Positions 11,868-24,596 of a stretch of 64,000 bases of DNA are shown in pieces. The translations under genes and the position numbers were made by a program. Numbering within the stretch: the first letter of the stretch is position 1; the number at the start of each line of letters is the position of its first letter. Location: assembly GCA_030760725.1 (NCBI GenBank), contig JASWHV010000001.1:74607683-74671682 (forward strand), written 5' to 3'. The stretch comes from Neostapfia colusana (lineage: Eukaryota > Streptophyta > Magnoliopsida > Poales > Poaceae). Under the pieces are notes generated by a model. The model saw only the letters and a list, made by a program, of their open reading frames with translations. It did no database searches and had not been told where the DNA came from.

Positions 11868-12992
11868 GTCCATAGCGGTGGATCCTGAAGACGAAGAATT
11901 TGTCCTTTGCCACTTGATAATGGAATCAGGATTTTTCTTGCAAACCAGGACCATATGTCCCTCTCTTTCACATAGGCGGCATGTCCCAGAAAAACCACAC
12001 TCCGAGGCACGATGGGGCTTCCCAAACTTGAAACAAATCAAACCTTGTCCGAACTGGACGCATGAACGGGGCACTTGAAGTGTGCTACCCCGTAGAATAT
12101 GACTGAGCCCCAGGCTGCCTATGTTTGAAAGACTGTTGAGACGTTTGGTTTGCCTTTGACATCTTGGGAGGGGGATGCTGTGAGGGCTCTCCTACCTCCT
12201 GGTGTACCCTCTTGTGATCAACAAATGTGTTACTCACACTCCCACTACGTCTCTGCTGTAAAACTGTGAGTTGAAGCTGAGTCTCCATGCTTATAGCCTC
12301 TTCAACAGCCATAATGTATTAGGTACGAGGATTTCTTCCCATCACCTCTCAGTATCGAGCATTAAGCCCCCTGAGAAACCTTGTAGATTTCCCATGCTCA
12401 CCACTTGCAACACTAGGCACAAAGCGAACAATGTTGCTGAAATCCCTCTCATACTCATCAACAGTCTTGTCCCCTTGCTGAATATGGTTTAGTGCATCAT
12501 TCATCTTGTCTCTAAATGAATCTGGATAATATTTAGTCCTGAATTGCGTCAAGAAAACCTCCCAAGTGATGGCACCACGGGAAGGAGTCCACGCATCACA
12601 AACTCCTACCCACTATATATCAGCTTGACCTACCAACTGGTGGGGAATAAACAAGATCATCTCCTCTCCTGTAATCCGACAAGCCACCATGACTTTCTCC
12701 ATCTTGCACCAATCAGCAGCATCAGTAGGTGTTCCCAGACCATCAAAGGTGTCTAAACACATAGACATCCACCTAGCAAACGTCATTGTTGGGATCATGG
12801 CATTTGCACCTCCAGCGACAGGAGCTCCTGCAGCAACGAAGTGATCCTCCCCCTTCAACTTCTTCATTCACTTTGGTTCACTTGCTCGTGAACAACATCC
12901 TGATTAACGTCACCTCTACCTCTGCCACCACCACGACCTCTACCGCGACCCCTCTCATGTGCGAACACACGTGCACTCCTTTTCAGCGGCAT
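11868..12992 (-). pseudogene. Element F gag (broken)
   Basis: Gag forms the virus-like particle and binds RNA. The start at ATG 12992-12990 is followed by an Arg/Gly-rich N-terminus (repeated GRGRG), then a stop just before the block beginning MKKLKGEDHF. The core has the plant gag pattern FDGLGTPTDAADWCKMEKV (about 12760-12690), then FRTKYYPDSFRDKM (12545-12505) and EYERDFSNIVRFVP (12460-12415). The C-terminus holds two zinc knuckles. The first is decayed, with a Cys replaced by Phe and one residue missing. The second, CRLCEREGHMVLVC (about 11981-11940), is intact. Several frames and stops interrupt it. The right-hand copy of the CAACT duplication and the solo LTR follow. Confidence 0.78.
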
Positions 12993-13164
12993 CACTCTAT
13001 TAGATTGGAATATAACAAAAGTATGATTAACAACATATCAGCATGACACAATAAACACAAAGAAAATACACAACTGGAACAAGAATGCAGAGTATGCCCA
13101 TGAAACCCATCCTAGTGTCCATAAGTGTGTCAATTTTTACTTGTAGGCCTATGCTACGACCTGT

Positions 13165-13178
13165 GCTCTGAGTACCAA
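13165..13178 (-). other. Primer binding site of element F
   Basis: Minus strand TTGGTACTCAGAGC, close to the usual TTGGTATCAGAGC complementary to initiator Met tRNA. It lies 172 bases before the gag start and next to the presumed LTR end. Confidence 0.65.
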
Positions 13179-13181
13179 CTT

Positions 13182-14760
13182 TAACGCCCTAGGTACCGCT
13201 ACTCAGGACGCTACTAGAACAGCTACAATTTCCTACTATGTGTAAAATTATTAGAATCATTTTGACAGGGTTTCTGTTGTAATTATTAACAGCTGCGGAC
13301 AAACGGTCACAAAAAGTATACGCATTAATATAGGAAAGCAAAATAACTTCATTCGACCCTCACAACTACAGTAAACTGAATAAAAACTTATCCGTCCTCA
13401 AGATATTTCTTATTGACACACAACCTATGCGAATAATTAAGATGTTCCATATTCTAAGATTAATATTTGATATGTGTGCTCAAAGTGTAGATGCTACCTC
13501 TTCCCAAGCATGCTTCGTTCAACAAGTACCTAAAAACCAAATCAACACAAGAGTGAGTAAAAACACTCAGCAAGTACATTTAGAGCTGGAAAAATGGTAA
13601 AAGTAACCCGAATGAAACCAGCGACGAGTAGAACTTGAACTGAGAGCGATGAAATAGTAGTTTCCGTATGAAACGGACAACACTTGAATTCTCCCTAGCA
13701 TTTACCGATAAAGCCGAGCAAGTGGGGCCAACACTTACTACAGGAACTTGAATACAAGAACCAAACTGTACTCCGGACCAAACCGGTACTTAAATGATAA
13801 TTACATGAACAACTTGAATCATAAACTTCAAAGAACAGAATAATGAACAACTGAATTTCAAAAACTAGGATAATGAATCCACAATACTATAAAAAAATCA
13901 CAAGCACATCACACATGTCAGGAAAGGAACTCCTCATGCACTTGCCTTAACCTCGTCGAGAATTAGAAGACTCTCTCTCGACACCCGAACCCTCAAAACC
14001 TGTGGAATATAAATTATATTTAGAACGTCCTAGCGCATAACTGAACTGGTACTCCAACTTGATCCAGATTACATAAACAACTTTTGGTAAAGACTAAAGA
14101 ACACTAGGATGTCTACAGTTTGAATGATCCTCTCTAACCGCTGATCGGAAATAAAAAGATAACAAGAATCCCTACATATTACTAATACAGAAATTTTATT
14201 GGAAATCCTGACTACACGGCTTCATCTCAGCCAACGGAACCTAATCAACTCAGTTAAGATCTGCAATTTCTGGACTCTAAACTAAAGATCTGAATCTCCA
14301 ATTTGTAGATGTTTAATGAATATTTCTCAACCCCTAACCCCAGTAGACCGCATCCCTTTCTAATTATACCTTGTTCTCTTCCACCGTAGAGCAGCTGGAG
14401 AATCGAGGAACTTCTAACAACAGGCAGCAGCAACGGCGAGGAGCAGCAGGGGAGAGGCAACTTGATCAGATAAATTTGGAGGCGGTGGCAATGGATCAGA
14501 TGGAGGTGGCGACTCTGACTGGGAGGAAGGGAGGTGCGGCTCTGGTTGGGGAAAAGGGAGGTGCGGCTCTGGATGGGGAAGAAAACAGGAGGTGGCGGCT
14601 CTGGTCGGGAGAAAAAAGGAGGTCTGATATACATACTGCTAGGTGGCCTAAACCCTCATATCAACGGTGCAAATTATACTAACTCATCCGATCTCTGAAT
14701 CAAACATATGAATAATGAAACAAAATTGTTTCGACGACCTCTACACATCTATGGTCTCCG
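13182..14760 (-). repeat. Probable 5' LTR of element F
   Basis: Non-coding DNA between the F primer site and the gag remnant of G. The left edge is set by the primer site. The right edge is approximate, because the other F LTR is not in the window for comparison. It holds a short G-rich tandem repeat (14502-14617). No gene is visible. Confidence 0.45.
14502..14617 (+). repeat. G-rich minisatellite, about four copies of a 27-31 bp unit
   Basis: Units start at about 14502, 14530, 14557 and 14588, each beginning GGAGGTG and containing GGCTCTGG or a close variant, followed by GGGGAAAA-like purines. A fifth partial unit follows. It sits in the presumed LTR of F. Confidence 0.7.
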
Positions 14761-14799
14761 ATCATCCATCAGGGCAGCAGATCAAAAGTTCTGCAAATG

Positions 14800-15568
14800 C
14801 TCGGGATATTACCCTTCTCCACTTGATAACGGAGATAAGTATCCTCTTGGATAATAGCGGCATTGACCAAATCGTTGAAATTGCCGTTATTGCATAACAC
14901 CACTTTGTCCCGAAGCTTAGCATTCAGGCCTCGGAAAAAGTACTCACATTTTGTAACCTCCTTATCTACAAAATTAGTTGCATACTGCACCAAAATATTT
15001 TATTCTTTGGAATACTCCTGAACACTAATTTCTCATTTCTTTAACTCCAATAATTATTCATACTTTGTGCTTATAATCCCCGTAGATATATGGCGTTCAC
15101 GGAAAGCATCACAAAATTCTATCCATGTCACCCGATGTCCTTCAGGGAGGGTGGTGAGATACTCAGCTCACCAAGCTCCAGTGATTCCATGGAGTTGTTG
15201 AGTAGCAAATAAAGTCTTCTGGTATTCAACATACTGAGATAGTTCAAATTTGGATTCTATAACTCGGAGCCAATGAGCAGACTCCAACGGTTCTATCACC
15301 TCCGTGAAAACCAGTGGTTGTGTTGACAGAAACTCAAAATAGGAATTTTGAGTTGGATTATGTGGTCGTGCCTCTGAAAGTCGACCCTCCTGCACCAACT
15401 CTCAAAGTAGCTGGTTGTTCTCTCGATGAGACTCTACCATATGTTTGACATGACTTCCACAAACATGGTCGGAAATGGAGATAGTGGTGATGGTGATTGT
15501 TTCTGTGAAGAATCATTTCCACCATGACTGGGACCACCTAGGTCACACCTGGGACGAGTGCGAACTAT
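14800..15568 (-). pseudogene. Element G gag (decayed)
   Basis: Related to D gag. The block FEFLSTQPLVFTEVIEPLES followed by HWLRVIESKFELSQ (about 15340-15235) corresponds to D residues 85-120, and FFRGLNAKLRDKVVLCNNG (about 14935-14880) corresponds to D residues 220-238. The start codon is lost: where D has ATG GTT CGT ACT CGC, G has ATA GTT CGC ACT CGT (ATA at 15568-15566). Stops and frame changes break the middle part (15000-15165). Similarity ends near 14800, where F sequence probably begins, so the zinc knuckle and protease are not seen here. Confidence 0.75.
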
Positions 15569-17485
15569 TCTGCAGTCATAACCATAAATCCAACATTAAC
15601 CTCGACATCATAGGGTTTTCATCGTAAACAAGATAATAGTGATGGTAATGATAACCAAAATTTGCATAACATAACATATAGTGATAAAGTAAAACTTTAT
15701 ACAATATATATCATCTCAGGACCACTTTACAATAGCGAGTTCAAAAGTGATGAACTCTACTGAGAAGAGTTCATCTCAACTATTGTTGGTTACACCGAGA
15801 CGTCATGCGCATTAACGTTCGCAAACATTCACTATTCTTTCAATATAACACAAACAAGGCCATATGTAGGAAGGGATTTGCTAGTATCAAATGCTCAGTT
15901 TCCCCTAGCAAAATGGGTTTTATCATCATATGGACAAGTGAAAAGAATCATGAAAATAGGATCAATGTCAACTAACATAAGAATTTCAAAAATGGTTTAT
16001 AACACAGTCCACTGTCCAAACTAACCAGTCCGTGTTCAACCAAAATTTGAATCCAGTTAGGGGCAAAATCATGACTGGATAGTGAATTACAAAGTTGAAG
16101 TTAACTTCAGAATCTTTACAGAAAATATTTATTTGCCCCTATATTAGATTTCTATCAAAAGTTATGATGATTCAAAGTTTCGTCAGAGGTTTGGAATGAT
16201 TTTCAACAGCACTCCTTTTCAAGAGGCTGACTTGATCCTCATTTTCCACAACATACTGCTCCAAAACTGAAAAAACTTTTAGTTACAAAGTTGTAACATA
16301 TATCATAAGCTTTCCAATGGTGTATCATATGACCTTTGAAAAATTCTGTACCAATAGTTATGAGTGAAAACAGAAAAATTCCAGAGGTTTTTATCCTGTC
16401 CTGTTTTTGGATAGTTTGCACTCTACTGGAATTTTCATCCATTTGGATGTTGATTCTGTTCTGGGGCTATACAGAAAAGTTGTAGAGAACTTCAAATTAT
16501 TTCCAGAAATGTATCACACACCTTCATTGGTTCAATCTAGCAAAAATTATGCCCTGTCAAAGTCCAGCAAAATTTCTGCCAGAAACAGGGGATGTGGTTT
16601 CTACATGTTTTGAAATGAACATATACTCCGAATTGAATCTTAGTTCGAACTAGGAGTTAAATAACCAATATTTGAACCCTTAACCCAATTTATTAAAGTA
16701 TTTGGTTAATTTGATTTATACAACCAAAAACACATGTCGGTTCTACGTTTCCTCACCGAAACTGTAAATCCTTAACGGAATATACCGGCATATACGTATC
16801 AATTGGTGACACTAAAAACGGTCACTCGCAAACGTTTTCAAGACACAATACGATAGCGTGGTCAGTGTACCAGCAGAAGAACACCCAATGATGATGCACA
16901 CAAAGGTTTTTCATTTCAGGCAGGTCCATATTTGAAAGTAAATACATACGCCCACTAGCATTGCCATATGTGTCGTCCTTGAATTAAGCCACGTCTCAAG
17001 GTATATGATCGGGCCATTCACAACACGACGGAGGGCTCCACACCTTTGAAATTAAGAACACCGGTGGATCAGCGTTTTCATATGTCTTATAGAACAGGAG
17101 GAGTCCTACAGAACATACTTCATGTTACAAACCACACAATGGGGTCTCCTCCTCTTACCCCTGGGTTTGCGCACTGGAGGCTAGTGCATTTCATATGTCT
17201 CTAAGACATGAAGAGTCTTAGAAAACATATTCACTTCCCATTTATTTCTGAACGGAACATTCCATACTACTTGATCCCCTTTTGGTGGTGTTCCTTACCG
17301 TTCTTACCTCCACGTAGGTGTGTCGTTACACAATTAAAATATAGGATAGTAACACAAAGTTAGCATTCCCACCTTAAGTAACTATGCTATTATAGTCCTT
17401 ATACGGGCTTACTACCGGAACCTCACTCGTAAGCGTCTAAGTTTTTTTGAAATAGGCTCTTTTCATGCGCGCTAATCCTAATACG
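15569..17485 (-). other. Element G 5' leader, non-coding
   Basis: Between primer site and gag. It contains AAGTTATG/CATAACTT-type motifs near 16155 and 16545, like the D and B leaders. TGCAG immediately precedes the lost gag start, as in D. No ORF module like that of B is recognisable. Confidence 0.6.
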
Positions 17486-17497
17486 GCTCTAGTGCCG
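17486..17497 (-). other. Decayed primer binding site of element G
   Basis: Minus strand GGCACTAGAGCC, against the usual TGGTATCAGAGCC. It is three bases from the LTR end, the same spacing as in B and D. Confidence 0.6.
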
Positions 17498-17542
17498 CGC
17501 TGTGAGGACAAGGATCCCGACACTCTAGGAATCGCATTGGGT

Positions 17543-17563
17543 GGTGTCGTGCGATGCGACACC
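17543..17563 (-). other. LTR 3'-end stem-loop, element G
   Basis: Transcript strand GGTGTCG-CATCGCA-CGACACC: perfect stem with a U-A pair where D has C-G. Confidence 0.6.
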
Positions 17564-18825
17564 CAACAACATACACAAAAAGAGAGCTCAAAATACATAC
17601 ACATGTCTTTTATTCCACAAGATGGTTCTATTTTCCAAATATTGTACAACAAATGTATAGCACTGCGGAATTCACATAGCTCGCACTCTCGAGCCTAATT
17701 ATGCAGAAGAGAAGTCGCCCAGCCCGCGGACGCTTCCCACTAGCAACTGAAGACATATGACAGAGGCAAGGTTTCCAGTGAGTTATACAACCCTATGGTT
17801 GGGACATCTCACCGATCAACCATCATCATAAGCATGCTACTGATACCTGCAAAACCACTATATATGCAACCATGAGCACAAGGTTCAGCAAGACTGACCC
17901 ATCTCGCCTAAACTTGAAACTCTATATGCAAGGATTTAAAAATAAAGGAAGCTGAATTTTATATCGAGATCTTGCTTTAAGTAAATCCTTATTTTTCAGA
18001 TTTTAAGCAGCAGATTAATATCCTGGTGTGGAGCAACATCGTACATCCACAATCACACAAGAAAAGCTTCATCACGATGTTGCTTGCCTAAGGTTGAAAA
18101 TAAACTCTAATTTGCACTATCTCTAATACATCCAAGGTTGCAAAGCAATTATTATTCAGATGAATATAACTCATTTGATTTCAACTACTCTTGCTTATTA
18201 CGTCACGACTAAGTGACACAAGGATACTCAAATAACCGTAAGGGATGGAGATTGCAATCAGGAGACAACCGGATTGCAGGACACCAACGTCCGTATGGAA
18301 GACACATCAGTTCTCTTCTCCATAAGTCATAGGTGGCCACTTTTCACATGTCAACCCAATGCTGAACCAGTTCTACCATCCTCACAGAGGGCCCACTATG
18401 CGGAACAAGTTGGAGTTGCTCCACTAGCAGGTTTACACCTCTGTCACCAACCACCGAAGGAAGGCGGTATAAGTTTCGACACAAGGGTGCCCGAGTTATA
18501 TCAGTTTAATGGGGCCCATAATCCTGTATGCAACCGGTACAGTTCAAACTTGCTCAAAAGGATCGATGCAGACGGGGCTACATCCCACTATCCGACATAT
18601 GCCTTGCTCTCCCGGCCCAGACACGATGTGGTCACAAGCGTTGACTCACCGTCATGTCGAGAACAACCTTGTTCTGTCCAACCTACACAAATCTCCGTCA
18701 ACGCCTCAGTTTAAAGTGTGAACACTGTAGTAATGTCTCGTGAGAAGACTTCTCTACTAGACTTCTTCTCACAAGTATATATACCCTACTTGACTTGTTG
18801 GTCGATAAAAGGACGACCATTCTTG

Positions 18826-18846
18826 CGAGTAGATTCCAACTACTCG
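18826..18846 (-). other. Internal LTR stem-loop, element G
   Basis: Plus strand CGAGTAG-ATTCCAA-CTACTCG, perfect 7-bp stem. Confidence 0.6.
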
Positions 18847-18984
18847 ACTTCTACCAAAACCTTTCTACAACATGAGCCTAGCATGAATATACATGATGGA
18901 GTACTATTCTACCATAACCTTTGGTCACTTTTGTTGCGGGCACCCCGTTACGGGGTCGCACGCTATCCGGGAATCGCATTGGGT

Positions 18985-19005
18985 GGTGTCGTGCGATGCG
19001 GCACC
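18985..19005 (-). other. LTR 3'-end stem-loop, element G2
   Basis: Transcript strand GGTGCCG-CATCGCA-CGACACC, with one C-A mismatch in the stem. Confidence 0.45.
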
Positions 19006-20161
19006 CAATAGCACACATATAAGGAACTCATATTACATAAAACAATTGTGGAAGCTTACAAGTATTCTTTGTAATACTTTACATCAAATAAACTACATCG
19101 AAAGACTATATTCATCTCATGTTTAATATCTACTAAGCACTTCATAAGATGTCCAGCCCGCGGACTCTTCTCGCTAGCAACATGAAGACATACGGCAGCG
19201 GCAGGGGTTTCCATGAGTTAAATGACTCAGATGGCTCCGAGTCTCACCGGACACCCTCTTCATAAGCATAGATTGTTAACCTGCAAAACCACTCATATAG
19301 CAAGCGTGAGCACGTAGGCTCAGCAAGACTGATCCGTCTCCTCTAAACAATAAACTCTACATGCACGGAAGATTGAATATGGTAGCTGAAATTTGCATAA
19401 AGGACTCGCCTAAAGTTGATCCTTAACTTTCAGATTTATAGCCTCATTTTAAAGACCTTGAGCTGAGCAGCATTGCAACTTGACAATCAAACAAGAACGC
19501 TTTGTTACGATGCTTCTTGCACAAGGTGAAGTAAACATAATTGGCACCATCTCTAATTCAAACATGGTTTCAGTACAATTTAGAGCACAATACTTATCAA
19601 TTCATAGTAATTCACTTCTTACTACGTCAAGACTCAGTGTCCAAGTATGCTCATATAACCGCGAGCGATGGTGATTCGAACCAAGACACGCCCGGACTGC
19701 ACGACCGGTACACCCATCTTTGAGTTGCTGGCAACAACCTCGACCGATGTTATATGCAGCCACCTTTCCCAAGTTCGTCCACACCGGACACGGTCCCATC
19801 GACCTGAACAGCAAGATCCCTCAAGGTACATACCCGCAGTGATATGTTCTTGAGCGAGTTACCACCTGCTGTATTGATGCCAAAAGCCTAAGCCGACCAG
19901 AAAAAGTTCCAATATGGATCTCACGAGGTACATTGGTTTCCTGGGTCTCATATAGCCAGTATGCACCCGATACACAACTCAAACTTGTCCAATAGGGCCA
20001 AGTACGGACGGGCCTTAACCGACACAGTCCAGGGCTATGCATGCACGTACCTCGGCTTGCTGCATCTCTATCTCCCTGCCCGAGCTCATATTCTCATTGT
20101 GAATTTTCCTCAATGTTCTATTCATCAACCCATACCGAGGTGAACCCAAGCCCTAAGCTCG

Positions 20162-20182
20162 CGAGTAGATTCCAACTACTCA
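20162..20182 (-). other. Internal LTR stem-loop, element G2
   Basis: Plus strand CGAGTAG-ATTCCAA-CTACTCA. Only the terminal pair is lost. Confidence 0.5.
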
Positions 20183-23100
20183 ACTGTTACCGGTGCTTTG
20201 AAAGTAACATTTAGCATAGCATAATTCCATCAACGAGGTGCTAATCTACCCATTCTCTCTTGGGTTAAATCTGGTCATACATTTGGGTTTCAATCATCTA
20301 GACCTAATGCACATTGTCACATCATAACTATAGTCTCTATAAATGGAAAACTTTATAAAAACTTGCTTGAATGCAAACCGGGGCTTGCCTGTTTTGCTGT
20401 TGAATAAGTATATAATTCAGTTAGTGTTGTCGATCACTTGAGGCTTGATCACTTGATCACCTTACTCCTTGATCTAAGATTTACTTTGTTTCACAATCTT
20501 CCACGTTGATGACTATACAATATGAAATGCACATGTATTTAATTGTAAAGCCTTTGCTATCAAGGTCTAACGACAAGTTAAAAACATAACTCTGTTTAAG
20601 AATTTGAAATTTAGTTGGTCCTAGTTGATGGAGTTGGCTTTAGCAAATTGATCAGGTGCTAAGTGTTTTTCCTAATTAGGGTATTTCTACCTAAGCAAAG
20701 TATACTGAAAAGTCATGATCCAGAGCTCAACTATAAGGGCCCAAGTTTTTCATTTGCTAAAATTGTTCATCACACCGCACTCACCTCATTTGAGGAAATC
20801 ATATGAACACATTTGAAGAGCAAGTAACCACCATCAACAGATTCATTAGGAGATAAACTCATAAAATGAAAAAGTGGTATTTCCGACATGCATCATATAG
20901 GGGCTGAGCATATGTTTAACTTCTAAACTTTGTTAGGAATGCACATGCCAAATTTCACCCAAATCCAAAACCTTTTGAGATATTTTTGGGTACAATTAGT
21001 AAAAGGCTAGTTGGAACTTAAATTCAAATTCAAACTCCTTCTATCCCATGAATTCAAAAGTGGGATTCATATTCAAACTCAGCACATTTTTGTAAGCTAA
21101 CACACCAATTTTCACTCCATTTGGAGTTGATCTTGACATGAGCTATTTTGGCTAAACTCAAATCAAAATTGAATTTCAGTTAACATTTGCTGCAAATTTG
21201 TCAAATCAATAACACTTTGATTCATTCAAATTCAAAAGGGCATTTGGAGGTTTGATCAAACTACAGGGGGTATTAGGGTCCCCAAGAATTAAGAGCAGTA
21301 GAAATTGATGTTGTGAGGTTAAAATTGGGGAGTGGGGCCCTCCTGTCAGCCTCACAATGAACTCAACCGACTGAAGAACAGGTGCTCGGTTTCTCGGGCT
21401 GCAGCAGCGAGCGCCACCGAGGGGGATCGGCCGAGCCACCTCCTAATTGCTTGAGGCGGCTCTGGCGACCGGCTCATGAGTCATAGGAGCTCCCCAGGTA
21501 ATCTGTTCCCTCACAACACGAGCTCCCGAGGCTGCACTCTCTCCCGGAGCGAAAACAGAGCAGCTCACCCCGCCGCTACCACGGTTCCGATTGGGAAACC
21601 GGCAAAACTCGTGCACACCATCCCTCCGAGCTGCAAAACAGAACCGCAGCATCTCCTCTGATCTCCTAGCCACAAGAACGAGCTGAAATCGGCTCTCCTC
21701 GAGCAACCCCGAACGTTTCTGCGGCGACCCAAAACTTGCCGCCGCTCGGAGCTTTCGTGGACAGCCCAACTCGGAGGCTTTCACGATCGATCAAGGCCAC
21801 CCATGGGAGCATCAGACGTCCATGCTGCTCCTCCCCAACTTGCTGCTAAAGCCGTAAACCATCGCCCGTGAATTCGGCGATTTTCTTCCGGACCCGGCAG
21901 AGCAACCTTTCGGTACAAATTTATCGAATTCGATCGCAATTCTTGTTCTTAGCTCACCAAATCACGCACAAAGGAGCTAGACTGGCTAGCGGTCAATTCC
22001 TCTTCACAAACCTAGCTCGAAACTGCATGTAGGAGGGCCATTTCCATGTTTCCTGAACACAAACACGAAGAACATCCTCGGACGCATGGTGACATGGAAG
22101 CTAGAGGCTGCCCCGAGCTTGTTTGCATACTCGTCGGTCTTCCCTAGGTTACACTGAAGCTTTAGAGGTGATTACCCGAGATATTGGAGTGCTAGAACGA
22201 CAGGCCAACGTTGTCGAAGTTGTCCCGAGGCCGCCGCACGTCGCCGACCTATTTCCGGCCGTCGGCGGTTTGCCCTGACCTCACCAATGAGTTCAGCGGC
22301 CTCCTAAAGTCACAGGCGGTGAGAGCCAAGCCAGGAAGCGGCCAGAAACCCGACTGTGGCGAGCTCCGGCGAGGGGGCGGCGCGGGCGCACGCGGGCGCG
22401 GGAGGTTGAAGAGGGGACTGTGCGTGAGACCCACTTGCAGTCTTTTAAACATTTCCCGATTTTATGATTTAGTTCAAATTCAAAGACCCATAACTTTGGC
22501 TAGGAAGCTCCAAATCGAGTGAACCAAATTTTGTTAGATTCAGCACTCTGAGTACTTTCCAACAAATCAAGTTTCACTCTATAAAAATCTTTATTTCTCT
22601 AGAATTAGTTCTCCAAAGTTTAAACTGTTAAGAATTTTAACTGGAGAACTCTTTAGTGGAAAATTCTGAAATTTGGCCTGGTACCATAAAAATTTCAGAT
22701 CCATCCGAGCTCATTTGATCCACCTAATGGTGTGATTAATGAACTGTTCCAGAGAAAATGAAAAATGTCCAGAAGCATTTTTCAGATTTTCTCTGAACTT
22801 GTTTAGCTCATATCTTTTGCTAGGAATCTTCAAATTAGATGAAACCAATTCCATTAGAACCCTCTAAAAATCTAGTTTCCATAAAGTCATGGCTTGCTCC
22901 ATGAAAATCCTTAGAACACCCTAAGAGCTCTAATTAAGGCCAAATACCCATTTATTTGTGCAGGGCTCAAATGAGATTTTCTTCAAATGAAATTTGTCCA
23001 AGTCTCTATTTAGGTTGTATACAAACCACTGTAAAAATTTCAGAGTCGTTGGGCCTGTCTAGCTATACTTAGAGTCTTAACAATATCAAATTTAACTCAT

Positions 23101-23415
23101 ATGCATTTAAATTGACAGGCATACATGTTTATCTTGTGTAGTCGCTAAGGTCGAAGAGGAGCCAGAGGTGTTAGATTTCATCACTCCGGAAAAACAACTA
23201 GCATACTACCAGCAGCAAGGCAAGCTCCGGTTTGCATTAGCCATTTCATGAAGTTTTATGTTTTGAGAACTTACATTATGTATTTCATACAATTGTGCAT
23301 TAGAGTCTTGTTTGAAAACCCAAATGCGTAGCCAAAAGAACCAAGGTTTTGGGCTTAGGTTCTAAACATCGAGTAATCACTGCAATGCTAAATTAGTGTA
23401 GGATTCGGTATAAAT

Positions 23416-23435
23416 CGAGTAGTTGGAACTACTCG
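23416..23435 (+). other. Internal LTR stem-loop, element B
   Basis: CGAGTAG-TTGGAA-CTACTCG, perfect 7-bp stem, 1.2 kb before the LTR end. Confidence 0.6.
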
Positions 23436-24575
23436 CGAGAATAGGCTAGAGGCACACAACTCGGTTAGAGATAGCAAATGAATCACATGGCAAGAAAAAT
23501 GAGACCGAGCGGAGAGTAAGGGCAGAAGGACTTTGGGGCTTGGGTGCCATAGCTCCGCTTGTGTCGATTGAGGACCGAGCCGTGTGCGGGCCTGTTGAAC
23601 AAGCTAGAATAGTACCGAAGACTTACCGAATATATGGGAACCAGGAAACCGATGTAATTCGGGTAGCGATTTGTTGAGGCATTGCTTGTCGTTCAGAGGG
23701 TAGGTTGAGAGCAGCGAGGTGTAAATCGGCTGGCGAGCACTGTGGATGCTCTGCACAGAGACCTCCTGCTTGGGACGATAGGACCGGTTCAACACTTGGC
23801 TGACAGATGAAAGGTGGTTGCGTACAATGTCCGTGGTGGTTGCTGTAGGCAACATCGAGTACGAGCGTACGTGACGGGTTATTAGGGTAACCCTGCAGGT
23901 GTAAAACGATTATAATCGCTGTCCCTCGTGGTCAGTGAGTACCACTTGTTCACTGTACCGTGACGTAGAAAGAACAGTCTAGTTCTATGATGAAAGATTG
24001 CTGATTGAAAGCTGTACTTTGTTTGCTAATGACTTACGGTAGTTTAGAGCTAATTAAAGTTCTTTTCAACCTTGGGAAAAACACTTGAGAGAAATGTGTT
24101 TCTTGTTTGATTGCGGCTCTCTTATGTGTTTTAACACGAGGTTCTCCAACAAACTGTTGCTAAAACTTGAAAGTAAGGTTCAACTATTTAGGCGTGTCTT
24201 TTGCAACTTACACTCCATTATACACTGTAAACCCAGCATGAAGAGTTTCATGTGTAGGTAAGATGGGTTAGTCTTGCTGAGCCATTGTGCTCACTGCTTG
24301 TGTTTGAAGCGTTTGCAGGGTGCTATGGGGAGGAGTCTCCCGAGGAGGAGAAGGACCCCCAAGATGGAAACACCGTCAAGTTGAAGCCGTGCACACCGTC
24401 GTGTTAATGTGTGTGTGTGTGCTAGTGGGAACATGTTCACGTTCTGAACGTGAACTCTTTTGCTTAGTCTATGCCCATGAGTGTAGACTTGACGTATTTT
24501 GTTGTAAACATGTTCATAAACACTTTTATGTAATAAAACATTTGCTTCCGCTTTGTACCTTTTTGTGTGTTATCT

Positions 24576-24596
24576 GGTGCTGTGCAACGCAGCACC
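24576..24596 (+). other. LTR 3'-end stem-loop, element B
   Basis: GGTGCTG-TGCAACG-CAGCACC, perfect 7-bp stem, about 40 bases after AATAAA and 43 bases before the LTR end. Confidence 0.62.

Larger units (their letters stand above)
5611..14760 (-). mobile_element. Ty3/gypsy element F (inverted, broken; interrupted by a solo LTR)
   Basis: Reading leftward from the right: probable 5' LTR (14760-13182), primer site (13178-13165), gag (12992-11868), protease (7874-6979), RT/RNase H and integrase start (6978-5611). The integrase is cut by element C at 5610, and the remainder of F should lie left of the window. A complete family-B solo LTR (7880-11862) sits between gag and protease. The proteins differ clearly from the B/C/D group: gag ends in one intact and one decayed zinc knuckle, and the RT motifs diverge. 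I cannot assign the clade with confidence. The right boundary, against gag of G, is approximate. Confidence 0.75.
14761..18931 (-). mobile_element. Old chromovirus element G (inverted): gag, leader, part of 5' LTR
   Basis: A D-like gypsy copy read leftward: LTR part (18931-17501), decayed primer site (17497-17486), leader (17485-15569) and gag (15568-14800). Pol would lie beyond F, outside the window. The LTR is cut at about 18931 by the start of a second related LTR (G2). Its gag aligns by eye with that of D, but with far more stops and frame changes, so it is one of the oldest layers. Confidence 0.72.
17501..18931 (-). repeat. 5' LTR of element G, 3'-terminal part
   Basis: Starts on the plus strand with TGTGAGGACAAGG and continues through the same landmark order as the D LTR in reverse: end hairpin (17543), CGCATTGGGTGG block, AGCCCGCGGAC block (about 17720) and the CGAGTAG stem-loop (18826). 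It stops at about 18931, where a new LTR terminus of the same kind begins. Confidence 0.7.
18932..20731 (-). repeat. Partial LTR of element G2 (inverted, D/G-like)
   Basis: A second LTR 3' terminus begins at about 18932 (TGTTGCGGGCACC), then repeats the landmarks already seen from 17501: CGCATTGGGTGGTG, end hairpin (18985), AGCCCGCGGAC (about 19155) and CGAGTAG stem-loop (20162). It ends abruptly at 20731, where element B starts. Whether it is a solo LTR or part of a longer element cannot be told, because the rest should lie right of the window. Confidence 0.68.

Noticed and set aside
14371..14682. Gly-rich ORF over the minisatellite as a structural protein
   Set aside because: The composition follows from the G-rich tandem units inside a presumed LTR. 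No homologous frame elsewhere.
18274..18714. 146-codon ORF in the G LTR
   Set aside because: It lies within LTR sequence shared in reverse with D and holds no coding signature.
24408..24421. TG dinucleotide run in the B LTR as a functional Z-DNA site
   Set aside because: Only about seven units. Too short to claim anything beyond a simple repeat.
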